64,000 bases of DNA from Idiomarina sp. (GTDB lineage Bacteria; Pseudomonadota; Gammaproteobacteria; Enterobacterales; Alteromonadaceae): contig JAFIFH010000075.1 of assembly GCA_020832105.1 (NCBI GenBank), forward strand, positions 38,881 through 102,880, written 5' to 3'. Position numbers and translations under genes: made by a program. The notes under the pieces are model-generated. The model was given only the letters and a program-made list of their open reading frames with translations. It had not been told where the DNA came from and made no database searches. Below, piece after piece: positions 27,692-36,682 of the stretch (the stretch's first letter is position 1; every line of letters begins with the position of its first letter).

Positions 27692-28898
27692 CGGCGCTCG
27701 GGGTCAGGCGCTGGTACTCATGATAATGAGTATGCTGGGGTTGTGGGTAGGGTTTACCTGGGTTATCCAGCTCAGTGAACGTAGCCAGCGCCAAACCCAT
27801 ATTCAACAGGTTGCGGACCATGCAACCGAGGCATTTGCGATTATTGCGGCGCGTGATCTCAATTATAAAGCGGTGACCAATCGGGCGATGATCGCCAACT
27901 CAGTGGCGATCGCTCAGCTCGTTGGCTTAACCAGTTACATCAATATGATCTCGCAAACCAGTAATAACGCATCGCTGATTACCAGTTGGGTGCCGTACCT
28001 CAATGCTGTGATGATAAGAATTGCGCAGACCCTGAATTCGTTCCGGCAAAGTTTTCACAGTGCGGTGAGCACTTTAATAAATCTGGAGCGGGTACTGATC
28101 CAGTTACTCAGTAGCTCGCAACTATTGTTTCACGCCGCGGCAGCCGCAACCGCCTTGCAAACCTCTGCAAAGATGGTTGAGCAGGCAGACGAAGGGCTTG
28201 AGCTGGTGTTGTTAAACCATGCCACCATGCCTGAATTTAGTTACCTGTGGTTAATGTATCAGCACCGCCAGAGCAATATCGGCGAGCACCTTGATTTGAT
28301 TCAGCGCAGTCGCGATGGATTCAGCCGTCGGCGCAGCTATCGCTGGTTTAGCGTGGGGGCGGGTGTCACTGCTCGATTTGATAAATGGGGCGGCAGCGAA
28401 GTGATTGCCAGTTTGGGTTCAAATATCAGCTGGCAAGCTATCGACGTCGCGACGTTGCGCGTGCGCTTAGGCCCCTTTAGCAGTTATACCGTGCCGGTTG
28501 GTTGGGGTGGTGCGTATGTGGGGCAGCGGCCACCCGTGTCTGGTCGGGTTGATAGTAGCGCATTTGGTGGTGCCTATGCGGCTCGTCGTAGCTTAAGCCG
28601 GCAAAGTGCGGTGCAGGCGCGGATACTTCATCCAACCATGCCTGCGCCGCAATTCAATTCGATAAACCCGGATAGTAAATTTCCGCAAATTACCCTGGTG
28701 GTGCGTGAGAAAGCACAGTATTCGCCAGCGCAGGGGTTTGCCATTGCCCGGGCACAGGTGCGTTATCAACGCCCGGAGATGCTGTGGCCGCGGCGTGACA
28801 ATCGCCAGGAAAGAGCGAACTTATTTAATGGCTTATGGCGCGCGCAGCTAGTGTCGATTTCAATTGCAGAGCAATGGCTGTTGGAGCAACAGATATGA
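27663..28898 (+). CDS. TadG-like pilus-assembly protein
   Basis: 411 residues. After a short basic start, RGQALVLMIMSMLGLWVGF forms one membrane helix, followed by VADHATEAFAIIAARDLNYKA, the pattern of TadG-like N-terminal regions in which a helix is followed by alanine-rich D-x-A motifs. The large remainder is expected outside the inner membrane: helical to about residue 190, then more beta-rich with many arginines and tyrosines. No von Willebrand domain, found in some TadG proteins, is visible. It overlaps the pilin gene by 29 bases and the TadE-like gene by 4 bases (ATGA). Confidence 0.62.
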   Translation: MTKPLNKGISGARGQALVLMIMSMLGLWVGFTWVIQLSERSQRQTHIQQVADHATEAFAIIAARDLNYKAVTNRAMIANSVAIAQLVGLTSYINMISQTSNNASLITSWVPYLNAVMIRIAQTLNSFRQSFHSAVSTLINLERVLIQLLSSSQLLFHAAAAATALQTSAKMVEQADEGLELVLLNHATMPEFSYLWLMYQHRQSNIGEHLDLIQRSRDGFSRRRSYRWFSVGAGVTARFDKWGGSEVIASLGSNISWQAIDVATLRVRLGPFSSYTVPVGWGGAYVGQRPPVSGRVDSSAFGGAYAARRSLSRQSAVQARILHPTMPAPQFNSINPDSKFPQITLVVREKAQYSPAQGFAIARAQVRYQRPEMLWPRRDNRQERANLFNGLWRAQLVSISIAEQWLLEQQI

Positions 28899-29539
28899 AG
28901 AGCAAACAGCAAGGGCAGGCGCTGACGGAATTTGCGATTACCCTGCCGATTTTAGGGTTACTCATGGTCTGGGGCTTAACTTATATACAGGGGGCGTTGC
29001 AAGAGAAAGTTCAGGCGCGTCAGATGGCGGGGATAGCACTAGGCCATAGTGATGAGCGGCATACCTATGGTTTAAATACGCTGGACACCCACTATTGGAA
29101 TTTCACCCTGCGCTTATGGATTAACATGAGCAAGTGGATGACGGTCTACGCGCATGGTGATTACCCGTTTTCTTTTGCAACGATGCCGCTTGAGCTGCTC
29201 GCCCGTTTTGAGGGCGGGCTGGATATGACCAACCAGAATATGTGGGAAGTGGATATCGCTGAATACGGTCATTTTGAGTGGATGCGCTACCAACGGTTAA
29301 GAGATGACTGGAGTGCGCGTAAACCAGGCCAGCTTGAATCCCGACCACGGGCGTTAACCGGCAGCGCTCTGTTTGACAATCGGTTGGTCAAAGCTATGCA
29401 AAGCGCGCTGGCCGCCACGCCGATGGGTCGCGAGCTGCGCCCGCAGGAACTGATTTTTGGTCATGTCGATGCCGATGTGGTTCCGCTGCGGGCACTGTGT
29501 AGTGAGACAGAGTCATTGGCAAACTGTGGCTACGAATAG
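28895..29539 (+). CDS. TadE-like pseudopilin
   Basis: 214 residues from the ATG at 28895, whose bases overlap the upstream stop (ATGA), with GGAG about 9 bases before. The N-terminus GQALTEFAITLPILGLLMVWG is the TadE-type pseudopilin motif: a Gly before the cleavage point, a Glu-Phe pair and a hydrophobic helix. The mature body is rich in tryptophan, methionine and arginine and has two cysteines close to the C-terminus. Probably a minor pilin processed by a peptidase encoded elsewhere. Confidence 0.7.
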   Translation: MKSKQQGQALTEFAITLPILGLLMVWGLTYIQGALQEKVQARQMAGIALGHSDERHTYGLNTLDTHYWNFTLRLWINMSKWMTVYAHGDYPFSFATMPLELLARFEGGLDMTNQNMWEVDIAEYGHFEWMRYQRLRDDWSARKPGQLESRPRALTGSALFDNRLVKAMQSALAATPMGRELRPQELIFGHVDADVVPLRALCSETESLANCGYE

Positions 29540-29577
29540 ACAGGCATTAAGCGCGAGATGATCACAAGGAGGCGATC

Positions 29578-30231
29578 ATGAAACACCAGAATGGATTACG
29601 AGCCCTGGGGTTGTGGGTGATAACCACGGCCATTGCTCAAGGCAGCGTGGCTGCGGATGCAACCCAACTATCACTGCCAGCCGAGTGGTCGGTTACGCCA
29701 TTGATGGCACCCACCCAAACCATGGGGTTACAAGTATCCAGCTTTATCATCCATGAGCCCGACCACAAGGTTCGCCAATGGCGTCAACAACATATGGCAG
29801 ACTGTCGGCTCCCTGCTGGCAGTGATGAAGACGACTGGCATTGTTTTGATCAGCACCACATTTTTAGTCTGCTATGGCGCGAGGAAGGGTTTATCTGGGT
29901 GCTCAGTAAGCGTCTTGCTCGGTCGTCGCCTGGCTTTGAGCAACATGCGTTACCTGCCAACCTGGCGGGGCTGGATGCACAGGTCCTGAGCCACAGCGAA
30001 AGCCTCTTTGAGAGCGTGACCTTGTTACATAGTCGGCGAAGTCTATATGGTCTGCAGCGTGATCTACTGCGCTTATACGACGCTCAAGGCGCGCGACTGG
30101 TGATGCAGGAACAGGATGCGGGGGGCTTCATTCAGCAATGGCAGCACCTGCAGCACAAAGTGACTTATACTGCGCACAAAGATGAACAGGGTGCTGTGCT
30201 GTTGGTTAAAGTGCGGGGGACAACCTTATGA
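29578..30231 (+). CDS. Unknown exported protein of the Tad cluster
   Basis: 217 residues with a signal peptide (residues 1-26, cleavage near VAADA) and no lipobox. The mature part has a histidine- and aspartate-rich middle (a cysteine pair around EDDWHCFDQHH) and no membrane segment, so it is expected in the periplasm. I recognise no family. AAGGAGG precedes its ATG, and its stop overlaps the cpaB start (ATGA), which ties it firmly to the operon. It occupies no standard Tad position; it might act like the small periplasmic proteins CpaD/RcpB, but there is no sequence support for that. Confidence 0.6.
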   Translation: MKHQNGLRALGLWVITTAIAQGSVAADATQLSLPAEWSVTPLMAPTQTMGLQVSSFIIHEPDHKVRQWRQQHMADCRLPAGSDEDDWHCFDQHHIFSLLWREEGFIWVLSKRLARSSPGFEQHALPANLAGLDAQVLSHSESLFESVTLLHSRRSLYGLQRDLLRLYDAQGARLVMQEQDAGGFIQQWQHLQHKVTYTAHKDEQGAVLLVKVRGTTL

Positions 30232-31031
30232 CCTGGCGCTTGAGCTGGCACCCATGGGGGCCTTTATGTTGCGGTCTGCTCGCGGCATTGGTGGCGGTGT
30301 ACTTAATCCAGCTATACATAGAACAGCAATTAGTTGAGCAACCCCCTTTGCAGCAGCCGTCGCTGCAGACCCCGCACATTGAGGTGGTGGTTGCTAACCA
30401 ATCGCTAAACGTTGGCCAGCCCCTTAATGCAGCAGTGTTGAGCGTACGCCAGCTGCCCAGCGCAGGCGTTGCCACCGACAGTTTTCATCCTACTGATGCA
30501 AACTGGCTGATGGGCCAGCACCTGGCGCATCCAGTCAGCGCAGGACAACCGATCCAGCGTTTGCACGTGGCGACAGCAGCGCGCGAGCAATTTTCTGCAG
30601 TGCTCCAACCAGGGCAGCGCGCACTCACCTTGAGTGTGGGGCCCCAGCAGTCCCATGCCGGGATGATCAGGGTAGGCGACAAGGTCGATTTCTTTGATGT
30701 TTCATCTGCCCAACCAAAACTTCTCGACAATGCGATTGCGGTGATAGCAACAGGTGCAGACTTCAAGTCCACAGCTTCGTTCGTTGATGCAAGCAACGAC
30801 GATCACCGTCGACTTGAGCAGGAATACCGTACCCTGACCTTTGCAATAAGTGCCGACAAAGTGCCGGTTTATGAGCTTTTGCAACGTAACCATCAACTTG
30901 GTTTTTGGTTAAGAGCCCCAGCAGATAAAGCGATGTTGTCACAACGTGCAGCAGCCCCTGAGGTGGACTGGATTATTGGCGGTCGGCCAGCAAGTGAACC
31001 TGGCCGCCTGGCTGAGCCGTCGTGGTTATGA
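30228..31031 (+). CDS. cpaB: CpaB/RcpC-like pilus assembly protein
   Basis: 267 residues. One N-terminal membrane helix (about 12-30), then a SAF-like domain: VVVANQSLNVGQPLNAAVLSVRQLP and HPVSAGQPIQRLHV. An RcpC-type domain follows with ALTLSV and GMIRVGDKVDFFDV. CpaB is a periplasmic partner of the Tad secretin. ATGA overlaps link it to the genes on both sides. Confidence 0.8.
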   Translation: MTWRLSWHPWGPLCCGLLAALVAVYLIQLYIEQQLVEQPPLQQPSLQTPHIEVVVANQSLNVGQPLNAAVLSVRQLPSAGVATDSFHPTDANWLMGQHLAHPVSAGQPIQRLHVATAAREQFSAVLQPGQRALTLSVGPQQSHAGMIRVGDKVDFFDVSSAQPKLLDNAIAVIATGADFKSTASFVDASNDDHRRLEQEYRTLTFAISADKVPVYELLQRNHQLGFWLRAPADKAMLSQRAAAPEVDWIIGGRPASEPGRLAEPSWL

Positions 31032-32188
31032 GCAATATGTGGCGCAGGCTTAGTTTTTATCTGACAGTGGCTCTCGCATTGTGGTTGGGTCATCCATATC
31101 CGCACGCTGCTCTGGCTGTGAGTGTACAGCAGCTCACCGAGTCGACTCATTTGCAGGTAGGCGATCTTGAGTTGGTGCAAACCACTGGCGACATTGTCCG
31201 CATTGCGATTGGCAATGGTGAGATTATTGAAGCGCGACAACTGAATAGCAGGGAGTTATTGCTGGTTGGACTGAGTGCGGGCTACAGCCAGGTGCGGGTA
31301 TGGACCGAGGACAGCGAATTACGCCTGCTGATTGAGGTGGGCCCGTTGTCCTTACCGAGCAAAAGTACCCCAGTGATAGAGCTGGAGGTTCAAGTCATGG
31401 AATTCAAATCACGGCAATTGCAGAGCCTGGGCATACGCTGGCAACAAGTCGTTAATGGCCCCAATGTCGGCATGATCAGTGACTGGCTGGGTGGCGATCA
31501 TTTTCGACTCGGTACCCAAGGCTTTGCCACCACGCCTGATGTCAGCAGTCTTGCATTGCCCGCCGGTCACTATGCGTATGCTGGCATCAGTAGTGCGCTG
31601 GGGTCTCAATTACATGTACTTAGTGAGCAGGGGCAGGCACGCATGCTGGCAAGCCCGGTATTACGTACTGAAAGCGGGCAGGCCGCTGAATTCCTTGCTG
31701 GCGGTGAAATTCCTTTGCCGCAAACCAATGCACAGGGGGCGATGGATGTTGCCTTTCGCAGCTATGGAATTAGCTTGCAGATCCAACCACAACAGCTTGA
31801 CGATGGCGCGATTCGCACGCAAGTGATTACTGAAGTCAGCAATTTAGACCCGGCGGTGAGTGTGCAGGGCATACCTGGATTACTGACTCGCCGCACGGAG
31901 TCCATTGTTGCCGTGCCGGCCGGGCAAACCTTTGTGATTTCGGGATTACGCAGTGAAGATCAGGCGGTGAACCGACAACAGCTTCCCGGGCTTAGTCAGG
32001 CGCCCGTAGTAGGTTCGCTGTTTCGTCATCGTGAACAGAGTCGAGTTGAAACTGAGTTGGTGATTTTTATTACCCCAAGGGTTGTCAATGATGAGGCAAA
32101 GCGACAACAAAACCGGCGAGAGAAGGTGCAAGCGATTCAGCGTCAGCTGCTCACCACCCCTTGTCGAGGCATGCAGAGTTATCTGTAG
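31028..32188 (+). CDS. cpaC: CpaC/RcpA-type secretin
   Basis: 386 residues from the ATG at 31028, which overlaps the cpaB stop; a GTG six bases earlier is also in frame. A signal peptide of about 30 residues leads to a pilus-assembly N-domain (DIVRIAIGNGEIIEARQLNSRELLLVG split as two strands, residues about 55-80). The secretin core covers roughly 190-375, with ARMLASPVLRTESGQAAEFLAGGEIPLP and GIPGLLTRRTES. The late motif ELVIFITPRVV is the typical secretin ending. It forms the outer-membrane channel. Shorter than many CpaC proteins, which often exceed 450 residues. Confidence 0.85.
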   Translation: MSNMWRRLSFYLTVALALWLGHPYPHAALAVSVQQLTESTHLQVGDLELVQTTGDIVRIAIGNGEIIEARQLNSRELLLVGLSAGYSQVRVWTEDSELRLLIEVGPLSLPSKSTPVIELEVQVMEFKSRQLQSLGIRWQQVVNGPNVGMISDWLGGDHFRLGTQGFATTPDVSSLALPAGHYAYAGISSALGSQLHVLSEQGQARMLASPVLRTESGQAAEFLAGGEIPLPQTNAQGAMDVAFRSYGISLQIQPQQLDDGAIRTQVITEVSNLDPAVSVQGIPGLLTRRTESIVAVPAGQTFVISGLRSEDQAVNRQQLPGLSQAPVVGSLFRHREQSRVETELVIFITPRVVNDEAKRQQNRREKVQAIQRQLLTTPCRGMQSYL

Positions 32189-32228
32189 TGCTATTTAGCA
32201 AATGGGCTCCCAACCTGCAAGGATGCAA

Positions 32229-33527
32229 ATGATGGATTGGTACCAACAGCTACAACATCAGGTCCGTGCATTGATTGATGTGCGGCAGACCCGTGTGGAG
32301 CAGCTCAGTGACAAGGAGCTGAGCAAGCTCTTGTCGACGTTGCTTACAGGCGCCCATGTCCGCGCCATCTTGCCCACCGGTATCGATGAGCAGGAGGTGG
32401 TGCAACGGTTACTGGATGATCTTATGGGGCTAGGCCCTCTGGAGGGCCTACTGCGCGATGAGAGTGTGTCAGAAATTATGGTCAACAGCCCCGGGGAGAT
32501 ATATGTGGAACGATGTGGGCGGTTGAGTCTGAGTTCTGCCAGCTTTGCGGATGAGGAGGCGGTCCGGCAAATTATCGAGCGCATTGTTGGCGGCGCCGGA
32601 CGACGGATTGATGCTTCTAGCCCAATGGCTGATGCTCGCCTGCAATGTGGGGCTCGAGTTAACGTGGTGATACCGCCGCTGGCGTTGAAAGGTAGCAGTA
32701 TTACCATCCGTAAGTTTTCTAGGAAAATTCTAGCTGCCACGGATTTATGCGCCAATGGGGCCTGTAGCCAAAAGCTGGCGGACTTCCTTCAATTGGCTGT
32801 GGAGCAGCACCGGAACATTGTTGTGTGTGGTGGCACAGGGACCGGCAAAACCACGTTACTTAACATTCTGGCAAACTGGATTCGTCCAGGGGAGCGGGTT
32901 ATCACAATTGAGGATTCAGCTGAATTACAGTTGAATCACAATCATCTGGTGTCTCTTGAGGCACGGCCACCGAATCAGGAAGGTCAGGGCCAGGTCAGTA
33001 TTCGTCAGCTGGTGATCAATGCATTGCGTATGCGACCAGATCGCATTGTCGTCGGTGAATGTCGCGGTGGTGAAAGCCTGGACATGCTGCAGGCAATGAA
33101 TACCGGGCATGCCGGCTCATTGACCACGCTGCACGCCAATACGCCGCGGGATGGTCTGCGGCGGCTTGAAGTGATGGTGATGATGGCCGGTATGGAATTA
33201 CCACTCGTGGCAATTCGTCAGCAAATTGGCAGTGCGATTGATTTAGTGGTTCAGCTCAGCCGGCTTTCCAGCGGGCAACGTTTAATTACCCAGGTCACTG
33301 AGGTGCAGGGTATTGAAGGGGACGTACTGAGCCTGGCTGATATCTTTACCTTGCCTCATGAGGTTGGCGTTGCCCCTCGGGCCAGCAGCGAGCCCTTAAC
33401 CGCAATCCCCACGGGCGATATTCCGCTTTTTGTGCAGGCTCTGGATGACGAGCAAAAGAGCCGGGCGCTAGCCTTACTGACTGAAGGCAGCGACAGCAGC
33501 TACCTTGTCGCTGGCTTGGCGGGGTAA
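32229..33527 (+). CDS. cpaF: CpaF/TadA-type secretion ATPase
   Basis: 432 residues from the ATG at 32229; AAGG at 32219-32222 gives 6 bases of spacing, while ATGs at 32202 and 32223 are less well placed and one at 32232 is possible. It powers pilin assembly at the inner membrane. Visible motifs are the N-terminal LGPLEGLLRDESVSEIMVN, Walker A GGTGTGKTTLL, the Asp box ITIEDSAEL, Walker B RIVVGECRGGE and the His box GSLTTLHAN. All are intact. No TadZ/CpaE gene lies between it and the secretin gene, where that gene is usually found. Confidence 0.92.
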   Translation: MMDWYQQLQHQVRALIDVRQTRVEQLSDKELSKLLSTLLTGAHVRAILPTGIDEQEVVQRLLDDLMGLGPLEGLLRDESVSEIMVNSPGEIYVERCGRLSLSSASFADEEAVRQIIERIVGGAGRRIDASSPMADARLQCGARVNVVIPPLALKGSSITIRKFSRKILAATDLCANGACSQKLADFLQLAVEQHRNIVVCGGTGTGKTTLLNILANWIRPGERVITIEDSAELQLNHNHLVSLEARPPNQEGQGQVSIRQLVINALRMRPDRIVVGECRGGESLDMLQAMNTGHAGSLTTLHANTPRDGLRRLEVMVMMAGMELPLVAIRQQIGSAIDLVVQLSRLSSGQRLITQVTEVQGIEGDVLSLADIFTLPHEVGVAPRASSEPLTAIPTGDIPLFVQALDDEQKSRALALLTEGSDSSYLVAGLAG

Positions 33528-33533
33528 ACGCTG

Positions 33534-34385
33534 ATGTTGCAATGGCTAGGGCTGATGATGGTGGCTTGCGCAGCGACATTGTTCGGCTTCACGCTGAGTA
33601 CAATGTTCGCGCGGGATCTTGCTCGCCTGTTAGGCACAGTTGAGAGCAGAACAGAACGGCGCTTAGCGGAATTGTTCCTCTTTATTCCACTACGCAAACT
33701 TGCATTGGCGCTATTGATGCCCTGGTGTGTGGTCTTTGCTTGCCTCGCGTTATGGTTGCCGGCGGTTATCTGGTGGCCAGTTATGCTGGCATCCTGGATT
33801 CTGCCGGCGTGGTATCTGAAACGACTGCGCACGCGTCGCCAACGCAGCTTTGTCCAGCAATTACCGGACACATTGATGTTGATAAGTTCCGGGCTAAAAA
33901 GTGGCGTACCGCTCATTGCTAATTTACATATGGTGGTGCGCGAGTCGCCCAAGCCGATGCGCGATGAAATTGCGGTAGTATTGCGGCAGATCCGCTTGGG
34001 GGAAAGCTTTGCCAAAGTGGTGGATGACTGGTTAATGCGAATGCCTTCCCTGGATCTCGAACGGGTCGTGATCGCATTAAAACTGGCTCAGCAAAGTGGT
34101 GGTCAGCAGGCACTGATTCTGACCAGGCTGGCGCAAACTATGCGCGCTAAACAACAGCTGCAGCTCAGGGTTGAGGCATTAACCGCACAAGGGCGAATGC
34201 AAGGTAAAGTGATGAGCTTACTGCCATTACTGATGGTGGCCGCATTGTATGCGATTGAAAAGCCAACCATGCTGGCATTGGCCGCGCACCCGTTGGGCTG
34301 GGTCAGTGGATTTGTGCTGCTTATGCTGCTCGCAGTTGGTTATTACCTTATCAGGCTACAGGTGCGTATTGAGGTGCCGGTATGA
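33534..34385 (+). CDS. tadB: TadB-type inner-membrane platform protein
   Basis: 283 residues. Membrane helices at about 3-23, 57-77 and 80-98, then a cytoplasmic T2SSF domain (LPDTLMLISSGLKSGVPLIANL and RIRLGESF-like QIRLGESFAKVVDDW), and two more helices near the C-terminus. It begins 7 bases after cpaF and overlaps tadC by 4 bases. With TadC it forms the platform on which CpaF acts. Confidence 0.85.
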   Translation: MLQWLGLMMVACAATLFGFTLSTMFARDLARLLGTVESRTERRLAELFLFIPLRKLALALLMPWCVVFACLALWLPAVIWWPVMLASWILPAWYLKRLRTRRQRSFVQQLPDTLMLISSGLKSGVPLIANLHMVVRESPKPMRDEIAVVLRQIRLGESFAKVVDDWLMRMPSLDLERVVIALKLAQQSGGQQALILTRLAQTMRAKQQLQLRVEALTAQGRMQGKVMSLLPLLMVAALYAIEKPTMLALAAHPLGWVSGFVLLMLLAVGYYLIRLQVRIEVPV

Positions 34386-35170
34386 CGGTCTCGTTTTATC
34401 TCCTAGGCATCGTTGGCGCGCTTTGGTTCAGCCTGGCTTATTTGCCATGGGGGTGGTTAAAGCAGCATTGTTTACAAGGTATGTTGAGGCTGGGGGGCTG
34501 GTGCTATCGCTGCGCCCCCCAACCGTGGCAAATCGCCTGGCAGGGAGTCTCTTATCTGCAGTATCGGCTGGCTGCAATGGTGCTATTGCCTGGCCTTTAT
34601 CTACTGCTGTGGATCGTTTTCGCTCCACCCGCGCATGGCCTGGGGGGGCTGACGCTGGTTATCTGCGCCTTGAGCCTGGGCTGGCCACTGGCTCGCGCAT
34701 TACGTCAACAACAAGCCAGAAAAGCCAGCGTCATAGCGGCATTACCCGCGCAGCTTGATCTGTTGGCGATGCTGCTAGTGGCAGGGCAGCCATTACTGAG
34801 TAGTTTGCAGCAGTCCAGCAACAGTGGCATTGACAATCCACTGCGTGAAGAGTTGCGACTGGTGGTCAGTCAGGTGCGTGCGGGGGTTGCTGTGGATGAA
34901 GCGTTTGAGCGATTATCGGCGCGTTATCCGTGTCGTGAACTGCGCCTTTTTTGTAGTGCGCTGCATCACGCCAGAGAGAGTGGCGCAGGACTGGCGGGCA
35001 TTCTGTACGAACAAGCCGAGCAACGGCGTCAGGAGTTGTTCTTGCAAGCGGAAAAAAAAGCGATGGAAGCGCCCGTCAAGCTGATGTTTCCGCTGTTGAT
35101 GTTTATCTTCCCTGGCACCGTGCTGGTGCTGGTGGTTACCTTAGCGGCAAAAATGATGTGGAAGCTGTAG
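34382..35170 (+). CDS. tadC: TadC-type inner-membrane platform protein
   Basis: 262 residues. Membrane helices near 4-22, 60-80 and 85-102, a T2SSF domain with LPAQLDLLAMLLVAGQPLLSSL and VRAGVAVDEAFERLSARYP, and a final pair of helices ending PLLMFIFPGTVLVLVV. It is the second half of the platform with TadB. Its stop TAG shares a base with the proposed GTG start of the DUF192 gene. Confidence 0.85.
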   Translation: MTVSFYLLGIVGALWFSLAYLPWGWLKQHCLQGMLRLGGWCYRCAPQPWQIAWQGVSYLQYRLAAMVLLPGLYLLLWIVFAPPAHGLGGLTLVICALSLGWPLARALRQQQARKASVIAALPAQLDLLAMLLVAGQPLLSSLQQSSNSGIDNPLREELRLVVSQVRAGVAVDEAFERLSARYPCRELRLFCSALHHARESGAGLAGILYEQAEQRRQELFLQAEKKAMEAPVKLMFPLLMFIFPGTVLVLVVTLAAKMMWKL

Positions 35171-35577
35171 TGGCACAGTTACCCGTAACGCGGACCTTGG
35201 TCTGCGATGCCACTCTCGGTGCATTGACTATGCAACGTTTGCTGGTGGCTCACAGTCCTTGGTCAAGACTGCGTGGCTGGTATGGTTATCAGCCGAACAG
35301 TGGTGACAGGGCTGACCCTGGCGGGCTTGATGGGGTATTACTCACCCACACGTCGAGTATCCACACGCTGGCTATGGGCTTTGCGCTGGATGTGTTCTGG
35401 CTGGATAAAGGCATGCACTGTATTGGCTGGCAACTTAACGTGCGGCCCTGGCGCTGCAGCTGGAATTTGCAGGCAGCTCATGTGCTTGAGCGACCCGCGA
35501 CTTCAATTGACAGGCAGACATTGAACTCTGTTTGTCAGCAACGGTTACAACTCGCGCCGCTTAGGTCGCGAGATTAA
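35170..35577 (+). CDS. DUF192 protein in the Tad cluster
   Basis: 135 residues from the GTG at 35170, which shares its first base with the tadC stop and has a GAAG site 6 bases before; a GTG at 35158 is also in frame. The DUF192 pattern is seen in RLRGWYGY, GVLLTHTSSIHTLAMGFALD and VFWLDKG, followed by a W-Q-L-N strand and HVLERPA, a conserved small beta fold. No signal peptide, so this copy is probably cytoplasmic. DUF192 has no agreed function. Its tight coupling to tadC suggests a role in, or regulation of, the Tad machine. Confidence 0.72.
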   Translation: MAQLPVTRTLVCDATLGALTMQRLLVAHSPWSRLRGWYGYQPNSGDRADPGGLDGVLLTHTSSIHTLAMGFALDVFWLDKGMHCIGWQLNVRPWRCSWNLQAAHVLERPATSIDRQTLNSVCQQRLQLAPLRSRD

Positions 35578-35592
35578 GGCAAGGAGGCCTAT

Positions 35593-36075
35593 ATGACTCA
35601 TGACAAATCGTGTTTTACGGGTAAGTTGGTCAGTGTGTTCAGGCTGTTCGCTACAGCCACCTGGTTGATACTGCTCAGCGGGTGTCAGTCGACGCCGTCA
35701 CAATCATTTCATGTTAACCCCATGCAGCTGCGGCAGGCTGCACAAATTGCCTATCAGCAAGGGGATTTAGTCAGTGCAGAATCGATGTTGCTAAAGAATA
35801 CGGCGCTATTTGAGAAGGACGTGGACAGCTGGTTTCTACTCGGCAACTTATACCTGCGCACCGCCCAATATAGCGCGGCACAAAGAGCTTATCTGCATGC
35901 CAGTAAATATAGGCCGGAACAGCCGGAGATTTGGCACAATTTGGCACTGGTCTATTTGCGTCAGGCAACGCAGTCATTATTGGAGGGGCAGCTACACAGT
36001 GACGCAGAGTTTGAGCCTTTACTTAGCTGGCTATTACACATGCAGGGTGCGCAAAGCACGCCAGTGGATCACTAG
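35593..36075 (+). CDS. tadD: TadD-like TPR lipoprotein
   Basis: 160 residues. A lipoprotein signal ends LLSGC. Two or so tetratricopeptide repeats follow: [21 protein letters not shown], then [24 protein letters not shown], then [14 protein letters not shown]. TadD proteins are lipoproteins of this form needed for secretin or pilus assembly. AAGGAGG lies just upstream. It is the last gene of the cluster, and its stop overlaps the smpB stop on the other strand (CTAG). Confidence 0.78.
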   Translation: MTHDKSCFTGKLVSVFRLFATATWLILLSGCQSTPSQSFHVNPMQLRQAAQIAYQQGDLVSAESMLLKNTALFEKDVDSWFLLGNLYLRTAQYSAAQRAYLHASKYRPEQPEIWHNLALVYLRQATQSLLEGQLHSDAEFEPLLSWLLHMQGAQSTPVDH

Positions 36076-36548
36076 CGTACCTGATGCTTCATCATTCGTT
36101 CTTTCTCACGTGCCCAGTCGCGATCTTTCACCGTATCGCGCTTATCGTGGGCTTTTTTACCTTTGGCCAGGTAGAACTCGAGTTTTACCCAACATTTCTT
36201 CCAGTACATAGCAGTCGCAACTAGGGTGTAGCCCTCGCGCTCAGTTTTACCTATAAGCGTCGACAATTCTCTTTTTTTCAAGAGTAACTTGCGAGTGCGT
36301 TCAGGGTCACAGACCACATGACTGGAGGCAGAAATCAAAGGCTGGATCTGAGCCCCTAGCAGGTAAGCTTCTCCGTCCCGAATAATGACGTAACTGTCTG
36401 AAAGGTTGACCTTTCCGTCGCGAATACTCTTAATCTCCCAGCCTTGCAATGCAAGCCCGGCTTCGAATTTATCTTCGAGAAAATACTCGTGGCGCGCCTT
36501 CTTATTTAAGGCGATGGTGTTGGATGCTGGTTTCTTCTTTTTGCTCAT
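36072..36548 (-). CDS. smpB: SsrA-binding protein SmpB
   Basis: 158 residues from the ATG at 36548, close to the family length; an ATG 63 bases further upstream would give a foreign tail. It brings tmRNA to stalled ribosomes. Motifs seen are [42 protein letters not shown] and the C-terminal [23 protein letters not shown], the tail that enters the ribosome. No tmRNA gene is visible nearby. Confidence 0.96.
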   Translation of the reverse strand: MSKKKKPASNTIALNKKARHEYFLEDKFEAGLALQGWEIKSIRDGKVNLSDSYVIIRDGEAYLLGAQIQPLISASSHVVCDPERTRKLLLKKRELSTLIGKTEREGYTLVATAMYWKKCWVKLEFYLAKGKKAHDKRDTVKDRDWAREKERMMKHQVR

Positions 36549-36682
36549 GGGCGTATTATACCTATCCTTAACGCGCAGGGAAGTAGCGCAGGATAGCAAA
36601 TTTCGCCGCAATAGGTGTAGGCGATTACAGCTAAAACCGCTAAAATGCGCACTTTATTTTTTCCGGCAGTAAGGTAATCACT

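Noticed and set aside
32202..32228. An earlier ATG start for cpaF at 32202 or 32223
   Set aside because: AAGG at 32219-32222 directly abuts the ATG at 32223 and lies after the one at 32202, so only the ATGs at 32229 and 32232 have workable spacing.
36549..36682. A tmRNA gene beside smpB
   Set aside because: The 134-base gap is too short for tmRNA, and I saw no tRNA-like ends or tag reading frame in the other gaps nearby.
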